Of a stretch of 64,000 nucleotides of DNA, positions 46,791 through 60,906 are shown one piece after another. Both the position numbers and the translations under genes were made by a program. Under the pieces are notes generated by a model. It saw only the letters and a list, made by a program, of their open reading frames with translations, had not been told where the DNA came from and made no database searches. The DNA comes from Cepaea nemoralis (Eukaryota; Mollusca; Gastropoda; Stylommatophora; Helicidae). Positions within the stretch are counted from its first letter, which is position 1. The number at the start of each line of letters is the position of its first letter. The stretch covers positions 124,001-188,000 of the forward strand of contig JACEFZ010014509.1 in assembly GCA_014155875.1 (NCBI GenBank), written 5' to 3'.

Positions 46791-47972
46791 CTTTCATACC
46801 TGTTCATTGGTGACCTGAACTGCTCTCACACAATAATGACCCATTGCTTTCATATCTATTCATTGGTGACCTGAACAGCTCTCACACAATAATAATCCAT
46901 TGCTTTCATATCTGTTCATTGGTGACTGAACAGCTCTTGCACAATAATGACCCATTGCTTTCATACCTGTTCATTGGTGACCTGAACTGCTCTCACACAA
47001 TAATGACCCATTGCTTTCATACCTGTTCATTGGTGACCTGAACTGTTCTCACACAATAATGACCCATTGCTTTCATACCTGTTCATTGGTGACCTGAACT
47101 GTTCTCACACAATAATGACCCATTGCTTTCATACCTGTTCATTGGTGACCTGAACTGTTCTCACACAATAATGACCCATTGCTTTCATACCTGTTCATTG
47201 GTGACCTGAACTGTTCTCACACAATAATGACCCATTACTTTCATACCTGTTCATTGGTGACCTCAACTGTTCTCACACAATAATGACCCATTGCTTTTAT
47301 ACCTGTTCATTGGTGACCTGAACTGTTCTCACACAATAATAACCCATTGCTTTCATACCTGTTCATTGGTGACCTGAACTGTTCTCACACAATAATGACC
47401 CATTGCTTTCATACCTGTTCATTGGTGACCTGAACTGTTCTCACACAATAATGACCCATTGCTTTCATATCTGTTCATTGGTGACCTGAACTGTTCTCAC
47501 ACAATAATGACCCATTGCTTTCATACCTGTTCATTGGTGACCTGAACTGTTCTCATACAATAATGACCCATTACTTTCATACCTGTTCATTGGTGACCTG
47601 AACTGTTCTCACACAATAATGACCCATTACTTTCATACCTGTTCATTGGTGACCTGAACTGTTCTCACACAATAATGACCCATTGCTTTCATACCTGTTC
47701 ATTGGTGACCTGAACTGTTCTCACACAATAATAACCCATTGCTTTCATACCTGTTCATTGGTGACCTGAACTGTTCTCACACAATAATGACCCATTACTT
47801 TCATACCTGTTCATTGGTGACCTCAACTGTTCTCACACAATAATAACCCATTGCTTTCATACCTGTTCATTGGTGACCTGAACTGTTCTCACACAATAAT
47901 GACCTATTACTTTCATACCTGTTCATTGGTGACCTCAACTGTTCTCACACAATAATAACCCATTGCTTTCAT
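46791..47972. repeat. 56-bp minisatellite
   Basis: About 21 copies of acctgttcattggtgacctg then aactgttctcacacaataat plus gacccattgctttcat. Copies are very uniform in the middle and more divergent at the left. Confidence 0.95.
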
Positions 47973-48102
47973 GTCTGATGCACCTTCCTTGTGCTCCACA
48001 GACAATGTATTTCAGGCGAATGAAAGAAGCGGCATAGCTGGTGTATACACAATCAAATATTCTGTCACATATGACTTCATGACCTTTGCCTGTACAGCTG
48101 GT

Positions 48103-48555
48103 GATGCCAGCATCTGACTGTAAGCTGGTGATGCCAGTATCTGACTGTAAGCAGTCATTGTCTGTCCACCTCAACTCTATGCCAGCATCTGACTGTAAGC
48201 AGTCATTGTCTGTCCACCTCAACTCTATGCCAGCATCTGTCTGTAAGCAGTCATTGTCTGTCCATCTCAACTCTATGCCAGCATCTGACTGTAAGCAGTC
48301 ATTCTGTCCACAACTTTATGCCAGCATCTGTCTGTAAGCAGTCATTGTCTGTCCATCTCAACTCTATGCCAGCATCTGTCTGTAAGCAGTCATTGTCTGT
48401 CCACCTCAACTCTATGCCAGCATCTGTCTGTAAGCAGTCATTCTGTCCACCTCAACTCTATGCCAGCATCTGTCTGTAAGCAGTCATTCTGTCCACAACT
48501 TTATGCCAGCATCTGTCTGTAAGCAGTCATTGTCTGTCCACTTCAACTCTATGCC
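48103..48555. repeat. 48-bp minisatellite
   Basis: About ten copies of tctgtctgtaagcagtcatt then gtctgtccacctcaactcta plus tgccagca. Some copies are shortened. Confidence 0.9.
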
Positions 48556-48849
48556 CTTGTCTTTACAAACCAAACACAAACCACAGACATACACAACTTG
48601 TGGTGGGCTGGTATTTAGTGGTGTAGTTGTAATGATTGGAGTGGTGCATGTTTGTATACAATGTTCTAATAGATGAACTCTGGGGAGGGCAGGTCCCATG
48701 CAGTCAGCTCGGGGCAACACTGTCTTCAGTGCTGTCCTCTTGAGTGCCTCTCACAGTTGCCATTGTTACATCAGTGTGCGTGTGTGTGTGTAAGCGCACG
48801 TAGTCTTTTTAGTATGTGACCATAAACACAGGTGCCTATACACCACTAC
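48556..48849. other. unique sequence
   Basis: Nothing recognised apart from a short (TG)n at about 48778-48792. Confidence 0.4.
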
Positions 48850-48857
48850 AGTAGAAG

Positions 48858-51800
48858 GTGCCGCAGCATTCCAGGGTAGAAGAGGACAGACTAAACAAAA
48901 GTGTAAGGTGCCGCATCATTCCTGGGTAGAAGAGGGCAGACTAAACAAAGGTGTAAGGTGCCGCATCATTCCAGGGTAGAAGAAGACAGACTAAACAAAA
49001 CTGTAAGGTGCCGCATCATTCCTGGGTAGAAGAGGACAGACTAAACAAACCTGTAAGGTGCCGCATCATTCCTGGGTAGAAGAGGACAGACTAAACAAAA
49101 CTAAGGTGCCGCATCATTCCTGGGTAGAAGAGGACAGACTAAACAAAACTGTAAGGTGCCACATCATCCTGGGGTAGAAGACAGACTAACAAAACTGTAA
49201 GGTGCCACATCATCCTGGGGTAGAAGACAGACTAAACAAAACTGTAAGGTGCCACATCATTCTGGGGTAGAAGACAGACTAAACAAAACTGTAAGGTGCC
49301 ACATCATTCTGGGGTAGAAGACAGACTAAACAAAACTGTAAGGTGCCACATCATTCTGGGGTAGAAGAGGACAGACTAAACAAAACTGTAAGGTGCCACA
49401 TCATCCTGGGGTAGAAGACAGACTAAACAAAACTGTAAGGTGCCACATCATCCTGGGGTAGAAGACAGACTAAACAAAACTGTAAGGTGCCACATCATTC
49501 TGGGGTAGAAGAGGACAGACTAAACAAAACTGTAAGGTGCCACATCATTCTGGGGTAGAAGAGGACAGACTAAACAAAACTGTAAGGTGCCACATCATTC
49601 TGGGGTAGAAGAGGACAGACTAAACAAAACTGTAAGGTGCCACATCATTCTGGGGTAGAAGAGGACAGACTAAACAAAACTGTAAGGTGCCACATCATCC
49701 TGGGTAGAAGACAGACTAAACAAAACTGTAAGGTGCCACATCATCCTGGGGTAGAAGACAGACTAAACAAAACTGTAAGGTGCCCACATCATCCTGGGGT
49801 AGAAGAAGACAGACTAAACAAAACTGTAAGGTGCCACATCATTCTGGGGTAGAAGAGGACAGACTAAACAAAACTGTAAGGTGCCACATCATTCTGGGGT
49901 AGAAGAGGACAGACTAAACAAAACTGTAAGGTGCCACATCATTCTGGGTAGAAGACAGACTAAACAAAACCTGTAAGGTGCCACATCATTCTGGGGTAGA
50001 AGACAGACTAAACAAAACTGTAAGGTGCCACATCATCCTGGGGTAGAAGAGGACAGACTAAACAAAACTGTAAGGTGCCACATCATTCTGGGGTAGAAGA
50101 GGACAGACTAAACAAAACTGTAAGGTGCAACATCATTCTGGGGTAGAAGAGGACAGACTAAACAAAACTGTAAGGTGCCACATCATTCTGGGGTAGAAGA
50201 GGACAGACTAAACAAAACTGTAAGGTGCCACATCATTCTGGGGTAGAAGAGGACAGACTAAACAAAACTGTAAGGTGCCACATCATCCTGGGGTAGAAGA
50301 CAGACTAAACAAAACTGTAAGGTGCCACATCATTCTGGGGTAGAAGAGGACAGACTAAACAAAACTGTAAGGTGCCACATCATTCTGGGGTAGAAGAGGA
50401 CAGACTAAACAAAACTGTAAGGTGCCACATCATTCTGGGGTTAGAAGAGGACAGACTAAACAAAACTGTAAGGTGCCACATCATTCTGGGGTAGAAGAGG
50501 ACAGACTAAACAAAACTGTAAGGTGCCACAATCATTCTGGGGTAGAAGAGGACAGACTAAACAAAACTGTAAGGTGCCACATCATTCTGGGGTAGAAGAG
50601 GACAGACTAAACAAAACTGTAAGGTGCCACATCATTCTGGGGTAGAAGAGGACAGACTAAACAAAACTGTAAGGTGCCACATCATTCTGGGTAGAAGAGG
50701 ACAGACTAAACAAAACTGTAAGGTGCCACATCATTCTGGGGTAGAAGACAGACTAAACAAAACTGTAAGGTGCCACATCATCTGGGGTAGAAAGACAGAC
50801 TAAACAAAACTGTAAGGTGCCACATCATTCTGGGGTAGAAGAGGACAGACTAAACAAAACTGTAAGGTGCCACATCATTCTGGGGTAGAAGAGGACAGAC
50901 TAAACAAAACTGTAAGGTGCCACATCATTCTGGGGTAATGTATATTTTGTAGGACAGACTAAACAAAACTGTAAGGTGCCACATCATTCTGGGGTAGAAG
51001 AGGACAGACTAAACAAACTGTAAGGTGCCACATCATTCTGGGGTAGAAGAGGAAGACTAAACAAAACTGTAAGGTGCCACATCATTCTGGGGTAGAAGAG
51101 GACAGACTAAACAAAACTGTAAGGTGCCACATCATTCTGGGGTAGAAGAGGACAGACTAAACAAAACTGTAAGGTGCCACATCATTCTGGGGTAGAAGAG
51201 GACAGACTAAACAAAACTGTAAGGTGCCACATCATTCTGGGGTAGAAGACAGACTAAACAAAACTGTAAGGTGCCACATCATTCTGGGGTAGAAGAGGAC
51301 AGACTAAACAAAACTGTAAGGTGCCACATCATTCTGGGGTAGAAGAGGACAGACTAAACAAAACTGTAAGGTGCCACATCATTCTGGGGTAGAAGACAGA
51401 CTAAACAAAACTGTAAGGTGCCACATCATTCTGGGGTAGAAGAGGACAGACTAAACAAAACTGTAAGGTGCCACATCATTCTGGGGTAGAAGAGGACAGA
51501 CTAAACAAAACTGTAAGGTGCCACATCATTCTGGGGTAGAAGAGGACAGACTAAACAAAACTGTAAGGTGCCACATCATTCTGGGGTAGAAGAGGACAGA
51601 CTAAACAAAACTGTAAGGTGCCACATCATTCTGGGGTAGAAGAGGACAGACTAAACAAAACTGTAAGGTGCCACATCATCCTGGGGTAGAAGACAGACTA
51701 AACAAAACTGTAAGGTGCCACATCATTCTGGGGTAGAAGAGGACAGACTAAACAAAACTGTAAGGTGCCACATCATTCTGGGGTAGAAGAGGACAGACTA

Positions 51801-54800
51801 AACAAAACTGTAAGGTGCCACATCATTCTGGGGTAAAGGACAGACTAAACAAAACTGTAAGGTGCCACATCATTCTGGGGTAGAAGAGGACAGACTAAAC
51901 AAAACTGTAAGGTGCCACATCATTCTGGGGTAGAAGAGGACAGACTAAACAAAACTGTAAGGTGCCACATCATTCTGGGGTAGAAGAGGACAGACTAAAC
52001 AAAACTGTAAGGTGCCACATCATTCTGGGGTAGAAGAGGACAGACTAAACAAAACTGTAAGGTGCCACATCATCCTGGGCTTAGAAGACAGACTAAACAA
52101 AACTGTAAGGTGCCACATCATCCTGGGGTAGAAGACAGACTAAACAAAACTGTAAGGTGCCACATCATCCTGGGGTAGAAGACAGACTAAACAAAACTGT
52201 AAGGTGCCACATCATTCTGGGGTAGAAGACAGACTAAACAAAACTGTAAGGTGCCACATCATTCTGGGGTAGAAGACAGACTAAACAAAACTGTAAGGTG
52301 CCACATCATTCTGGGGTAGAAGACAGACTAAACAAAACTGTAAGGTGCCACATCATTCCTGGGGTAGAAGAGACAGACTAAACAAAACTGTAAGGTGCCA
52401 CATCATTCTGGGGTAGAAGAGGACAGACTAAACAAAACTGTAAGGTGCCACATCATTCTGGGTAGAAGAGGACAGACTAAACAAAACTGTAAGGTGCCAC
52501 ATCATTCTGGGGTAGAAGAGGACAGACTAAACAAAACTGTAAGGTGCCACATCATTCTGGGGTAGAAGAGGACAGACTAACAAAACTGTAAGGTGCCACA
52601 TCATTCTGGGGTAGAAGACAGACTAAACAAAACTGTAAGGTGCCACATCATTCTGGGGTAGAAGAGGACAGACTAAACAAAACTGTAAGGTGCCACATCA
52701 TTCTGGGGTAGAAGAGGACAGACTAAACAAAACTGTAAGGTGCCACATCATTCTGGGGTAGAAGACAGACTAAACAAAACTGTAAGGTGCCACATCATTC
52801 TGGGGTAGAAGAGGACAGACTAAACAAAACTGTAAGGTGCCACATCATTCTGGGGTAGAAGACAGACTAAACAAAACTGTAAGGTGCCACATCATTCTGG
52901 GGTAGAAGACAGACTAAACAAAACTGTAAGGTGCCACATCATTCTGGGGTAGAGGACAGACTAAACAAAACTGTAAGGTGCCACATCATTCTGGGGTAGA
53001 AGACAGACTAAACAAAACTGTAAGGTGCCACATCATTCTGGGGTAGAAGAGGACAGACTAAACAAAACTGTAAGGTGCCACATCATTCTGGGGTAGAAGA
53101 CAGACTAAACAAAACTGTAAGGTGCCACATCATTCTGGGGTAGAAGAGGACAGACTAAACAAAACTGTAAGGTGCCACATCATTCTGGGGTAGAAGAGGA
53201 CAGACTAAACAAAACTGTAAGGTGCCACATCATTCTGGGGTAGAAGACAGACTAAACAAAACTGTAAGGTGCCACATCATTCTGGGGTAGAAGACAGACT
53301 AAACAAAACTGTAAGGTGCCACATCATTCTGGGGTAGAGGACAGACTAAACAAAACTGTAAGGTGCCACATCATTCTGGGGTAGAAGAGGACAGACTAAA
53401 CAAAACTGTAAGGTGCCACATCATTCTGGGGTAGAAGAGGACAGACTAAACAAAACTGTAAGGTGCCACATCATTCTGGGGTAGAAGAGGACAGACTAAA
53501 CAAAACTGTAAGGTGCCACATCATTCTGGGGTAGAGAGACAGACTAAACAAAACTGTAAGGTGCCACATCATTCTGGGGTAGAGGACAGACTAAACAAAA
53601 CTGTAAGGTGCCACATCATTCTGGGGTAGAAGAGGACAGACTAAACAAAACTGTAAGGTGCCACATCATTCTGGGGTAGAAGACAGACTAAACAAAACTG
53701 TAAGGTGCCACATCATTCCTGGGTAGAAGAGGACAGACTAAACAAAACTGTAAGGTGCCACATCATTCTGGGGTAGAAGAGACAGACTAAACAAAACTGT
53801 AAGGTGCCACATCATTCTGGGGTAGAGGACAGACTAAACAAAACTGTAAGGTGCCACATCATTCTGGGGTAGAAGAGGACAGACTAAACAAAACTGTAAG
53901 GTGCCACATCATTCTGGGGTAGAAGACAGACTAAACAAAACTGTAAGGTGCCACATCATTCTGGGGTAGAAGAGGACAGACTAAACAAAACTGTAAGGTG
54001 CCACATCATTCTGGGGTAGAAGACAGACTAAACAAAACTGTAAGGTGCCACATCATTCTGGGGTAGAAGAGGACAGACTAAACAAAACTGTAAGGTGCCA
54101 CATCATTCTGGGGTAGAAGAGGACAGACTAAACAAAACTGTAAGGTGCCACATCATCCTGGGGTAGAAGACAGACTAAACAAAACTGTAAGGTGCCACAT
54201 CATCCTGGGGTAGAAGAGGACAGACTAAACAAAACTGTAAGGTGCCACATCATTCTGGGGTAGAAGACAGACTAAACAAAACTGTAAGGTGCCACATCAT
54301 TCTGGGGTAGAAGAGGACAGACTAAACAAAACTGTAAGGTGCCACATCATCCTGGGGTAGAAGACAGACTAAACAAAACTGTAAGGTGCCACATCATCCT
54401 GGGGTAGAAGACAGACTAAACAAAACTGTAAGGTGCCACATCATCCTGGGGTAGAAGACAGACTAAACAAAACTGTAAGGTGCCACATCATCCTGGGGTA
54501 GAAGAAGACAGACTAAACAAAACTGTAAGGTGCCACATCATCCTGGGGTAGAAGAGGACAGACTAAACAAAACTGTAAGGTGCCACATCATCCTGGGGTA
54601 GAAGAGGACAGACTAAACAAAACTGTAAGGTGCCACATCATTCTGGGGTAGAAGACAGACTAAACAAAACTGTAAGGTGCCACATCATTCTGGGGTAGAA
54701 GAGGACAGACTAAACAAAACTGTAAGGTGCCACATCATTCTGGGGTAGAAGAGGACAGACTAAACAAAACTGTAAGGTGCCACATCATTCTGGGGTAGAA

Positions 54801-55925
54801 GAGGACAGACTAAACAAAACTGTAAGGTGCCACATCATTCTGGGGTAGAAGACAGACTAAACAAAACTGTAAGGTGCCACATCATTCTGGGGTAGAAGAG
54901 GACAGACTAAACAAAACTGTAAGGTGCCACATCATTCTGGGGTAGAAGAGGACAGACTAAACAAAACTGTAAGGTGCCACATCATCCTGGGGTAGAAGAC
55001 AGACTAAACAAAACTGTAAGGTGCCACATCATTCTGGGGAAGAAGACAGACTAAACAAAACTGTAAGGTGCCACATCATTCTGGGGTAGAAGAGGACAGA
55101 CTAAACAAAACTGTAAGGTGCCACATCATTCCTGGGTAGAAGAGGACAGACTAAACAAAACTGTAAGGTGCCACATCATTCTGGGGTAGAAGAGGACAGA
55201 CTAAACAAAACTGTAAGGTGCCACATCATTCCTGGGTAGAAGAGGACAGACTAAACAAAACTGTAAGGTGCCACATCATTCTGGGGTAGAAGAAGACAGA
55301 CTAAACAAAACTGTAAGGTGCCACATCATTCTGGGGTAGAAGAGGACAGACTAAACAAAACTGTAAGGTGCCACATCATTCCTGGGTAGAAGAGGACAGA
55401 CTAAACAAAACTGTAAGGTGCCACATCATCCTGGGGTAGAAGACAGACTAAACAAAACTGTAAGGTGCCACATCATTCTGGGGTAGAAGACAGACTAAAC
55501 AAAACTGTAAGGTGCCACATCATTCTGGGGTAGAAGAGGACAGACTAAACAAAACTGTAAGGTGCCACATCATTCTGGGGTAGAAGACAGACTAAACAAA
55601 ACTGTAAGGTGCCACATCATTCTGGGGTAGAAGAAGACAGACTAAACAAAACTGTAAGGTGCCACATCATTCTGGGGTAGAAGAAGACAGACTAAACAAA
55701 ACTGTAAGGTGCCACATCATTCTGGGGTAGAAGAAGACAGACTAAACAAAACTGTAAGGTGCCACATCATTCTGGGGTAGAAGAAGACAGACTAAACAAA
55801 ACTGTAAGGTGCCACATCATTCTGGGGTAGAAGAAGACAGACTAAACAAAACTGTAAGGTGCCACATCATTCTGGGGTAGAAGACAGACTAAACAAAACT
55901 GTAAGGTGCCACATCATTCTGGGTT
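48858..55925. repeat. 50-bp minisatellite (7.1 kb), the largest array in the window
   Basis: About 145 copies of aaggtgccacatcattctgg then ggtagaagaggacagactaa plus acaaaactgt. A 47-bp form lacking three bases (gaagacag for gaagaggacag) is frequent. The first copies (to about 49140) read gccgcatcattcctgg and differ from the rest. One unit at about 50937-50952 carries an insertion, aatgtatattttgtag. There are many single-base indels. Confidence 0.97.
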
Positions 55926-56019
55926 AGATGTGAGAAATATTGATACATGAATCAGCAGTTACCGAGTGATTTATTATTCATTCCATGTATGAACTTTGTG
56001 AAGTTGACAGAGAGAACTG

Positions 56020-56360
56020 TAGACTGGGTTGGCTGGCCTCACGTGAACATGTCTGTATAGATAGACCGCAGACTGACAGATTGGCTGGCCTCACGTGAAC
56101 ATGTCTGTACAGACAGACCGCAGACTGACAGATTGGCTGGCCTCACGTGAACATGTCTGTACAGACAGACCGCAGATTGGCAGGCCTCACGTGAACATGT
56201 CTGTACAGACAGACCGCAGACTGACAGATTGGCAGGCCTCACGTGAACATGTCTGTACAGACAGATTGACTGGCCTCACATGAACATGTCTGTGCAGACA
56301 GACTGCAGACCGACAGATTGGCTGGCCTCACATGAACATGTCGGTATAGACAGACTGTAT
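56020..56360. repeat. 52-bp repeat with a 14-bp palindrome and CACGTG
   Basis: Six to seven copies of ggctggcctcacgtgaacat then gtctgtacagacagaccgca and a gactgacagatt part. Most units hold TGTCTGTACAGACA, a perfect palindrome, and CACGTG. Confidence 0.9.
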
Positions 56361-56524
56361 GGCCGTTTCCTTATTCACAAGCACAGCGCTGACATCCCAG
56401 GAGGTCAAGAGTCCCTGGCTGCTGAAAGAGAAGACACTGTACTGACCACTTAGTCAGGGTGGTAGTGCAGCCTAGTGTCACCAACGGTGGGTTTGGTTGT
56501 GGAGGAGATGGATGCAGCCAACCT

Positions 56525-56889
56525 GACTGCAGTCATCTGTTTTCAGTGGCGGTGTCACCATCAGAGGGTCTGCCATTACAGAGAGAGAGAGAGCCATCAT
56601 TGATGATCTGGGACTCGGTGGTCCAGACGTCATGTTCCCAGATCGTGGTTTCATGTCAGAGTTGTCCAGCCACAAGACAACCACAGCTCACTTGCTCATA
56701 TCACTTCTTCCACCCATATCGTGTTATGACGAGAAGCCACTTATATATGATGTCCTCTGTTTACAACATATGTCACAAATTATCTTATTGAATAAAATCT
56801 TCACATTTCTATACCAACTGGCTGTGTTTGTGATTGTGGCAGTCCTTATGGGAGTCTATAAAAGTGTCTACAAGGGAAGTCAAGAATAA
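56525..56889 (+). CDS. unassigned open frame of about 120 codons
   Basis: The frame is open from just after a TGA (about 56522) to the TAA at 56887-56889. It has no early ATG; the first in frame is 56632. Two acceptor-like AGs precede it (ttttcag and gcag). The protein includes GGVTIRGSAITERERAIIDD, LGLGGPDVMFPDRGFMSEL and a hydrophobic segment LYQLAVFVIVAVLMGVY near the end. The DVM-x-x-DRGF motif weakly recalls DDE transposases of the Tnp_4/Harbinger type (usually a VMADRGF-like motif), but the rest does not match. It lies in one of the few non-repetitive islands. It could be a transposon relic, a terminal exon of another gene, or chance. Confidence 0.25.
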
Positions 56890-56977
56890 TCACGTCATGC
56901 TCCATCGCTTGAGAACTGTTGCTGTACAATCCAGCCAGTGATGAGCAAGTCTGCAACAGCTTGGTGGGAGATTAAAG

Positions 56978-57215
56978 TGGCATGGGTTGTTGGTTGGGAG
57001 GTGGAGGTGGTGGCATGGGTTGTTGGTTGGGAGATGGAGGTGGTGGCATGGGTTGTTGGTTGGGAGATGAGGTGGTGGCATGGGTTGTTGGTTGGGAGAT
57101 GGAGGTGGTGGCATGAGTTGTTTGGTTGGGAGATGGAGGTGGTGGCATGGGTGTTTGGTTGGAAGATGGAAGCCAAAATGGGTTGTTGGTTGGGAGATGG
57201 AGGTGGTATGGATTG
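56978..57215. repeat. 33-bp G-rich repeat
   Basis: About seven copies of gttgttggttgggagatgga plus ggtggtggcatgg. G-rich on the + strand with GG runs at regular spacing. Confidence 0.85.
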
Positions 57216-60200
57216 TATCCTGTAATGTCTACTGACTCCACCTTGTATCTGTAGTGTCTACTGACTCCACCTTGTATCTGTAGTGTCTACTGACTCCACC
57301 TTGTATCTGTAATGTCTACTGCCTCCACCTTGTATCTGTAGTGTCTACTGACTCCACCTTGTATCTGTAATGTCTACTGACTCCACCTTGTATCCTGTAG
57401 TGTCTACTGACTCCACCTTGTATCTGTAATGTCTACTGACTCCACCTTGTTATCCTGTAGTGTCTTGTCTACTGACTACACCTTGTATCTGTAATGTCTA
57501 CTGACTCCACCTTGTATCTGTAATGTCTACTGCCTCCACCTTGTATCTGTAATGTCTACTGACTCCACCTTGTATCTTGTAGTGTCTACTGACTCCACCT
57601 TGTATCTGTAGTGTCTACTGACTCCACCTCGTATCTGTAGTGTCTACTGACTCCACCTGTATCTGTAGTGTCTACTGACTGCACCTTGTATCTGTAGTGT
57701 CTACTGACTCCACCTTGTACCTGTAGTGTCTACTGACTCCACCTTGTATCTGTAGTGTCTACTGACTCCACCTTGTATCTGTAGTGTCTACTGACTGTAC
57801 CTTGTATCCTGTAGTATCACCTGACTCCACCTTGTATCTGTAGTGTTCACCTGACTGCACCCTGTATCTGTAGTGTCTACTGACTCCACCTTGTATCTGT
57901 AGTGTCTACTGACTCCACCTCGTATCTGTAGTGTCTACTGACTCCACCTTGTATCTGTAGTGTCTACTGACTGCACCTTGTATCCTGTAGTATCACCTGA
58001 CTGCACCTTGTATCTGTAGTGTCTACTGACTGCACCTTGTTTCTGTAGTGTCTACTGACTGCACCTTGTATCCTGTAGTATCACCTGACTCCACCTTGTA
58101 TCTGTAGTGTCACCTGACTGCACCCTGTATCTGTAGTGTCTACTGACTCCACCTCGTATCTGTAGTGTCTACTGACTCCACCTCGTATCTGTAGTGTCTA
58201 CTGACTCCACCTTGTATCTGTAGTGTCTACTGACTGCACCTTGTATCCTGTAGTATCACCTGACTGCACCTTGTATCTGTAGTGTCTACTGACTGCACCT
58301 TGTTTCTGTAGTGTCTACTGACTGCACCTTGTATCCTGTAGTATCACCTGACTGCACCTTGTATATGTAGTGTCTACTGACTCCACCTTGTATCCTGTAG
58401 TGTCTACTGACTGCACCTTGTATCCTGTAGTGTCTACTGACTCCACCTGATATCTGTAGTGTCTACTGACTCCACCTTGTATCTGTAGTGTCTACTGACT
58501 CCACCTTGTATCTGTAGTGTCTACTGACTCCACCCTGTATCCGTAGTGTCTACTGACTCCACCTTGTATCTGTAGTGTCTACTGACTCCACCTTGTATCC
58601 TGTAGTGTCTACTGACTGCACCTTGTATCTGTAGTGTCTACTGACTGCACCTTGTATCCTGTAGTGTCTACTGACTGCACCTTGTATCCTGTAGTGTCTA
58701 CTGACTGCACCTTGTATCTGTAGTGTCTACTGACTGCACCTTGTATCTGTAGTGTCTACTGACTCCACCTCGTATCTGTAGTGTCTACTGACTCCACCTT
58801 GTATCTGTATGTGTCTACTGACTGCACCTTGTATCTGTAGTGTCTACTGACTCCACCTTGTATCCTGTAGTGTCTACTGACTGCACCTGTATCTGTAGTG
58901 TCTACTGACTCCACCTTGTATCTGTAGTGTCTACTGCCTCCACCTTGTATCTGTAGTGTCTACTGACTCCACCTTGTATCCTGTAGTGTCTACTGACTCC
59001 ACCTTGTATCCTGTAGTGTCAACTGACTCCACCTTGTATCTGTAGTGTCTACTGACTGTACCTTGTATCCTGTAGTATCACCTGACTCACCTTGTATCTG
59101 TAGTGTCACCTGACTGCACCCTGTATCTGTAGTTTCTACTGACTGCACCTTGTATCTGTAGTGTCTACTGACTCACCTTTGTATCCTGTAGTGTCTACTG
59201 ACTCCACCTTGTATCCTGTAGTGTCTACTGACTCAACCTTGTATCTGTAGTGTCTACTGAACTCCACCTTGTATCTGTAGTGTCTACTGACTCCACCTTG
59301 TATCCTGTAGTGTCTACTGATTCCACCTTGTATCTGTAGTATCACCTGACTGCACCTTGTATCTGTAGTGTCTACTGACTCCCACCTTGTATCCTGTAGT
59401 GTCTACTGATTCCACCTTGTATCTGTAGTGTCTACTGACTGCACCTTGTATCCTGTAGTATCACCTGACTGCACCTTGTATCTGTAGTGTCTACTGACTC
59501 CACCTTGTATCCTGTAGTGTCTACTGATTCCACCTTGTATCTGTAGTGTCTACTGACGCCACCTTGTATCTGTAGTGTCTACTGACTCCACCTTGTATCC
59601 TGTAGTGTCTACTGATTCCACCTTGTATCTGTAGTATCACCTGACTGCCCCTTGTATCTGTAGTGTCTACTGACTCCACCTTGTATCCTGTAGTGTCTAC
59701 TGACTCCACCTTGTATCTGTAGTGTCTACTGACTCCACCTTGTATCTGTAGTGTCTACTGATTCCACCTTGTATCTGTAGTGTCTACTGATGCCACCTTG
59801 TATCTGTAGTGTCTACTGACTACACCTTGTAACCTGTAGTGTCTACTGATTCCACCTTGTATCTGTAGTATCACCTGACTGCACCTTGTATCTGTAGTGT
59901 CTACTGGATCACACCTTGTATCCTGTAGTGTCTACTGATTCCACCTTGTATCCTGTAGTATCACCTGACTCCACCTTGTATCCTGTAGTGTCTACTGCCT
60001 CCACCTGTATCTGTAGTGTCTACTGCCTCCACCTTGTATCTGTAGTGTCTACTGCCTCCACCTTGTATCTGTAGTGTCTACTGACTCCACCTTGTATCTG
60101 TAGTGTCTACTGACTCCACCTTGTATCTGTAGTGTCTACTGACTACACCTTGTATCCTGTAGTATCACCTGACTGCACCTGGTATCCTGTAGTATCACCT

Positions 60201-60870
60201 GACTCCACCTTGTATCTGTAGTGTCTACTGCCTCCACCTTGTATCTGTAGTGTCTACTGACTCCACCTTGTATCTGTAGTGTCTACTGACTCCACCTTGT
60301 ATCTGTAGTGTCTACTGCCTCCACCTTGTATCTGTAGTGTCTACTGACTCCACCTTGTATCTGTAGTGTCTACTGACTCCACCTTGTATCTGTAGTGTCT
60401 ACTGACTCCACCTTGTATCTGTAGTGTCTACTGACTCCCACCTTGTATCTGTAGTGTTCTACTGACTCCACCCTTGGTATCTGTAGTGTCTACTGACTCC
60501 ACCTTGTATCTGTAGTGTCTACTGACTCCACCTTGTATCTGTAGTGTCTACTGACTCCACCTTGTATCTGTAGTGTCTACTGACTCCACCTTGTATCTGT
60601 AGTGTCTACTGCCTCCACCTTGTATCTGTAGTGTCTACTGCCTCCACCTTGTATCTGTAGTGTCTACTGACTCCACCTTGTATCTGTAGTGTCTACTGAC
60701 TCCACCTTGTATCTGTAGTGTCTACTGATTCCACCTGTATCCTTAGTCTACTGACTCCACCCTTGTATCCTGTAGTGTCTACTGACTGCACCCTGTATCC
60801 TTAGTCTACTGACTGCACCTTGTATCTGTAGTGTCACCTGACTCCACTTTGTATCCTTTAGTGTCTACTG
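57216..60870. repeat. 29-bp minisatellite (3.6 kb)
   Basis: About 125 copies of tgtctactgactccacctt then gtatctgtag. Variants are gactgcacc, gcctccacc, tatcctgtag and tatcacctg. No frame stays open. Confidence 0.95.
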
Positions 60871-60906
60871 ACCCCAAATCTTGCAGATCAACTAAAAATA
60901 ATAATA

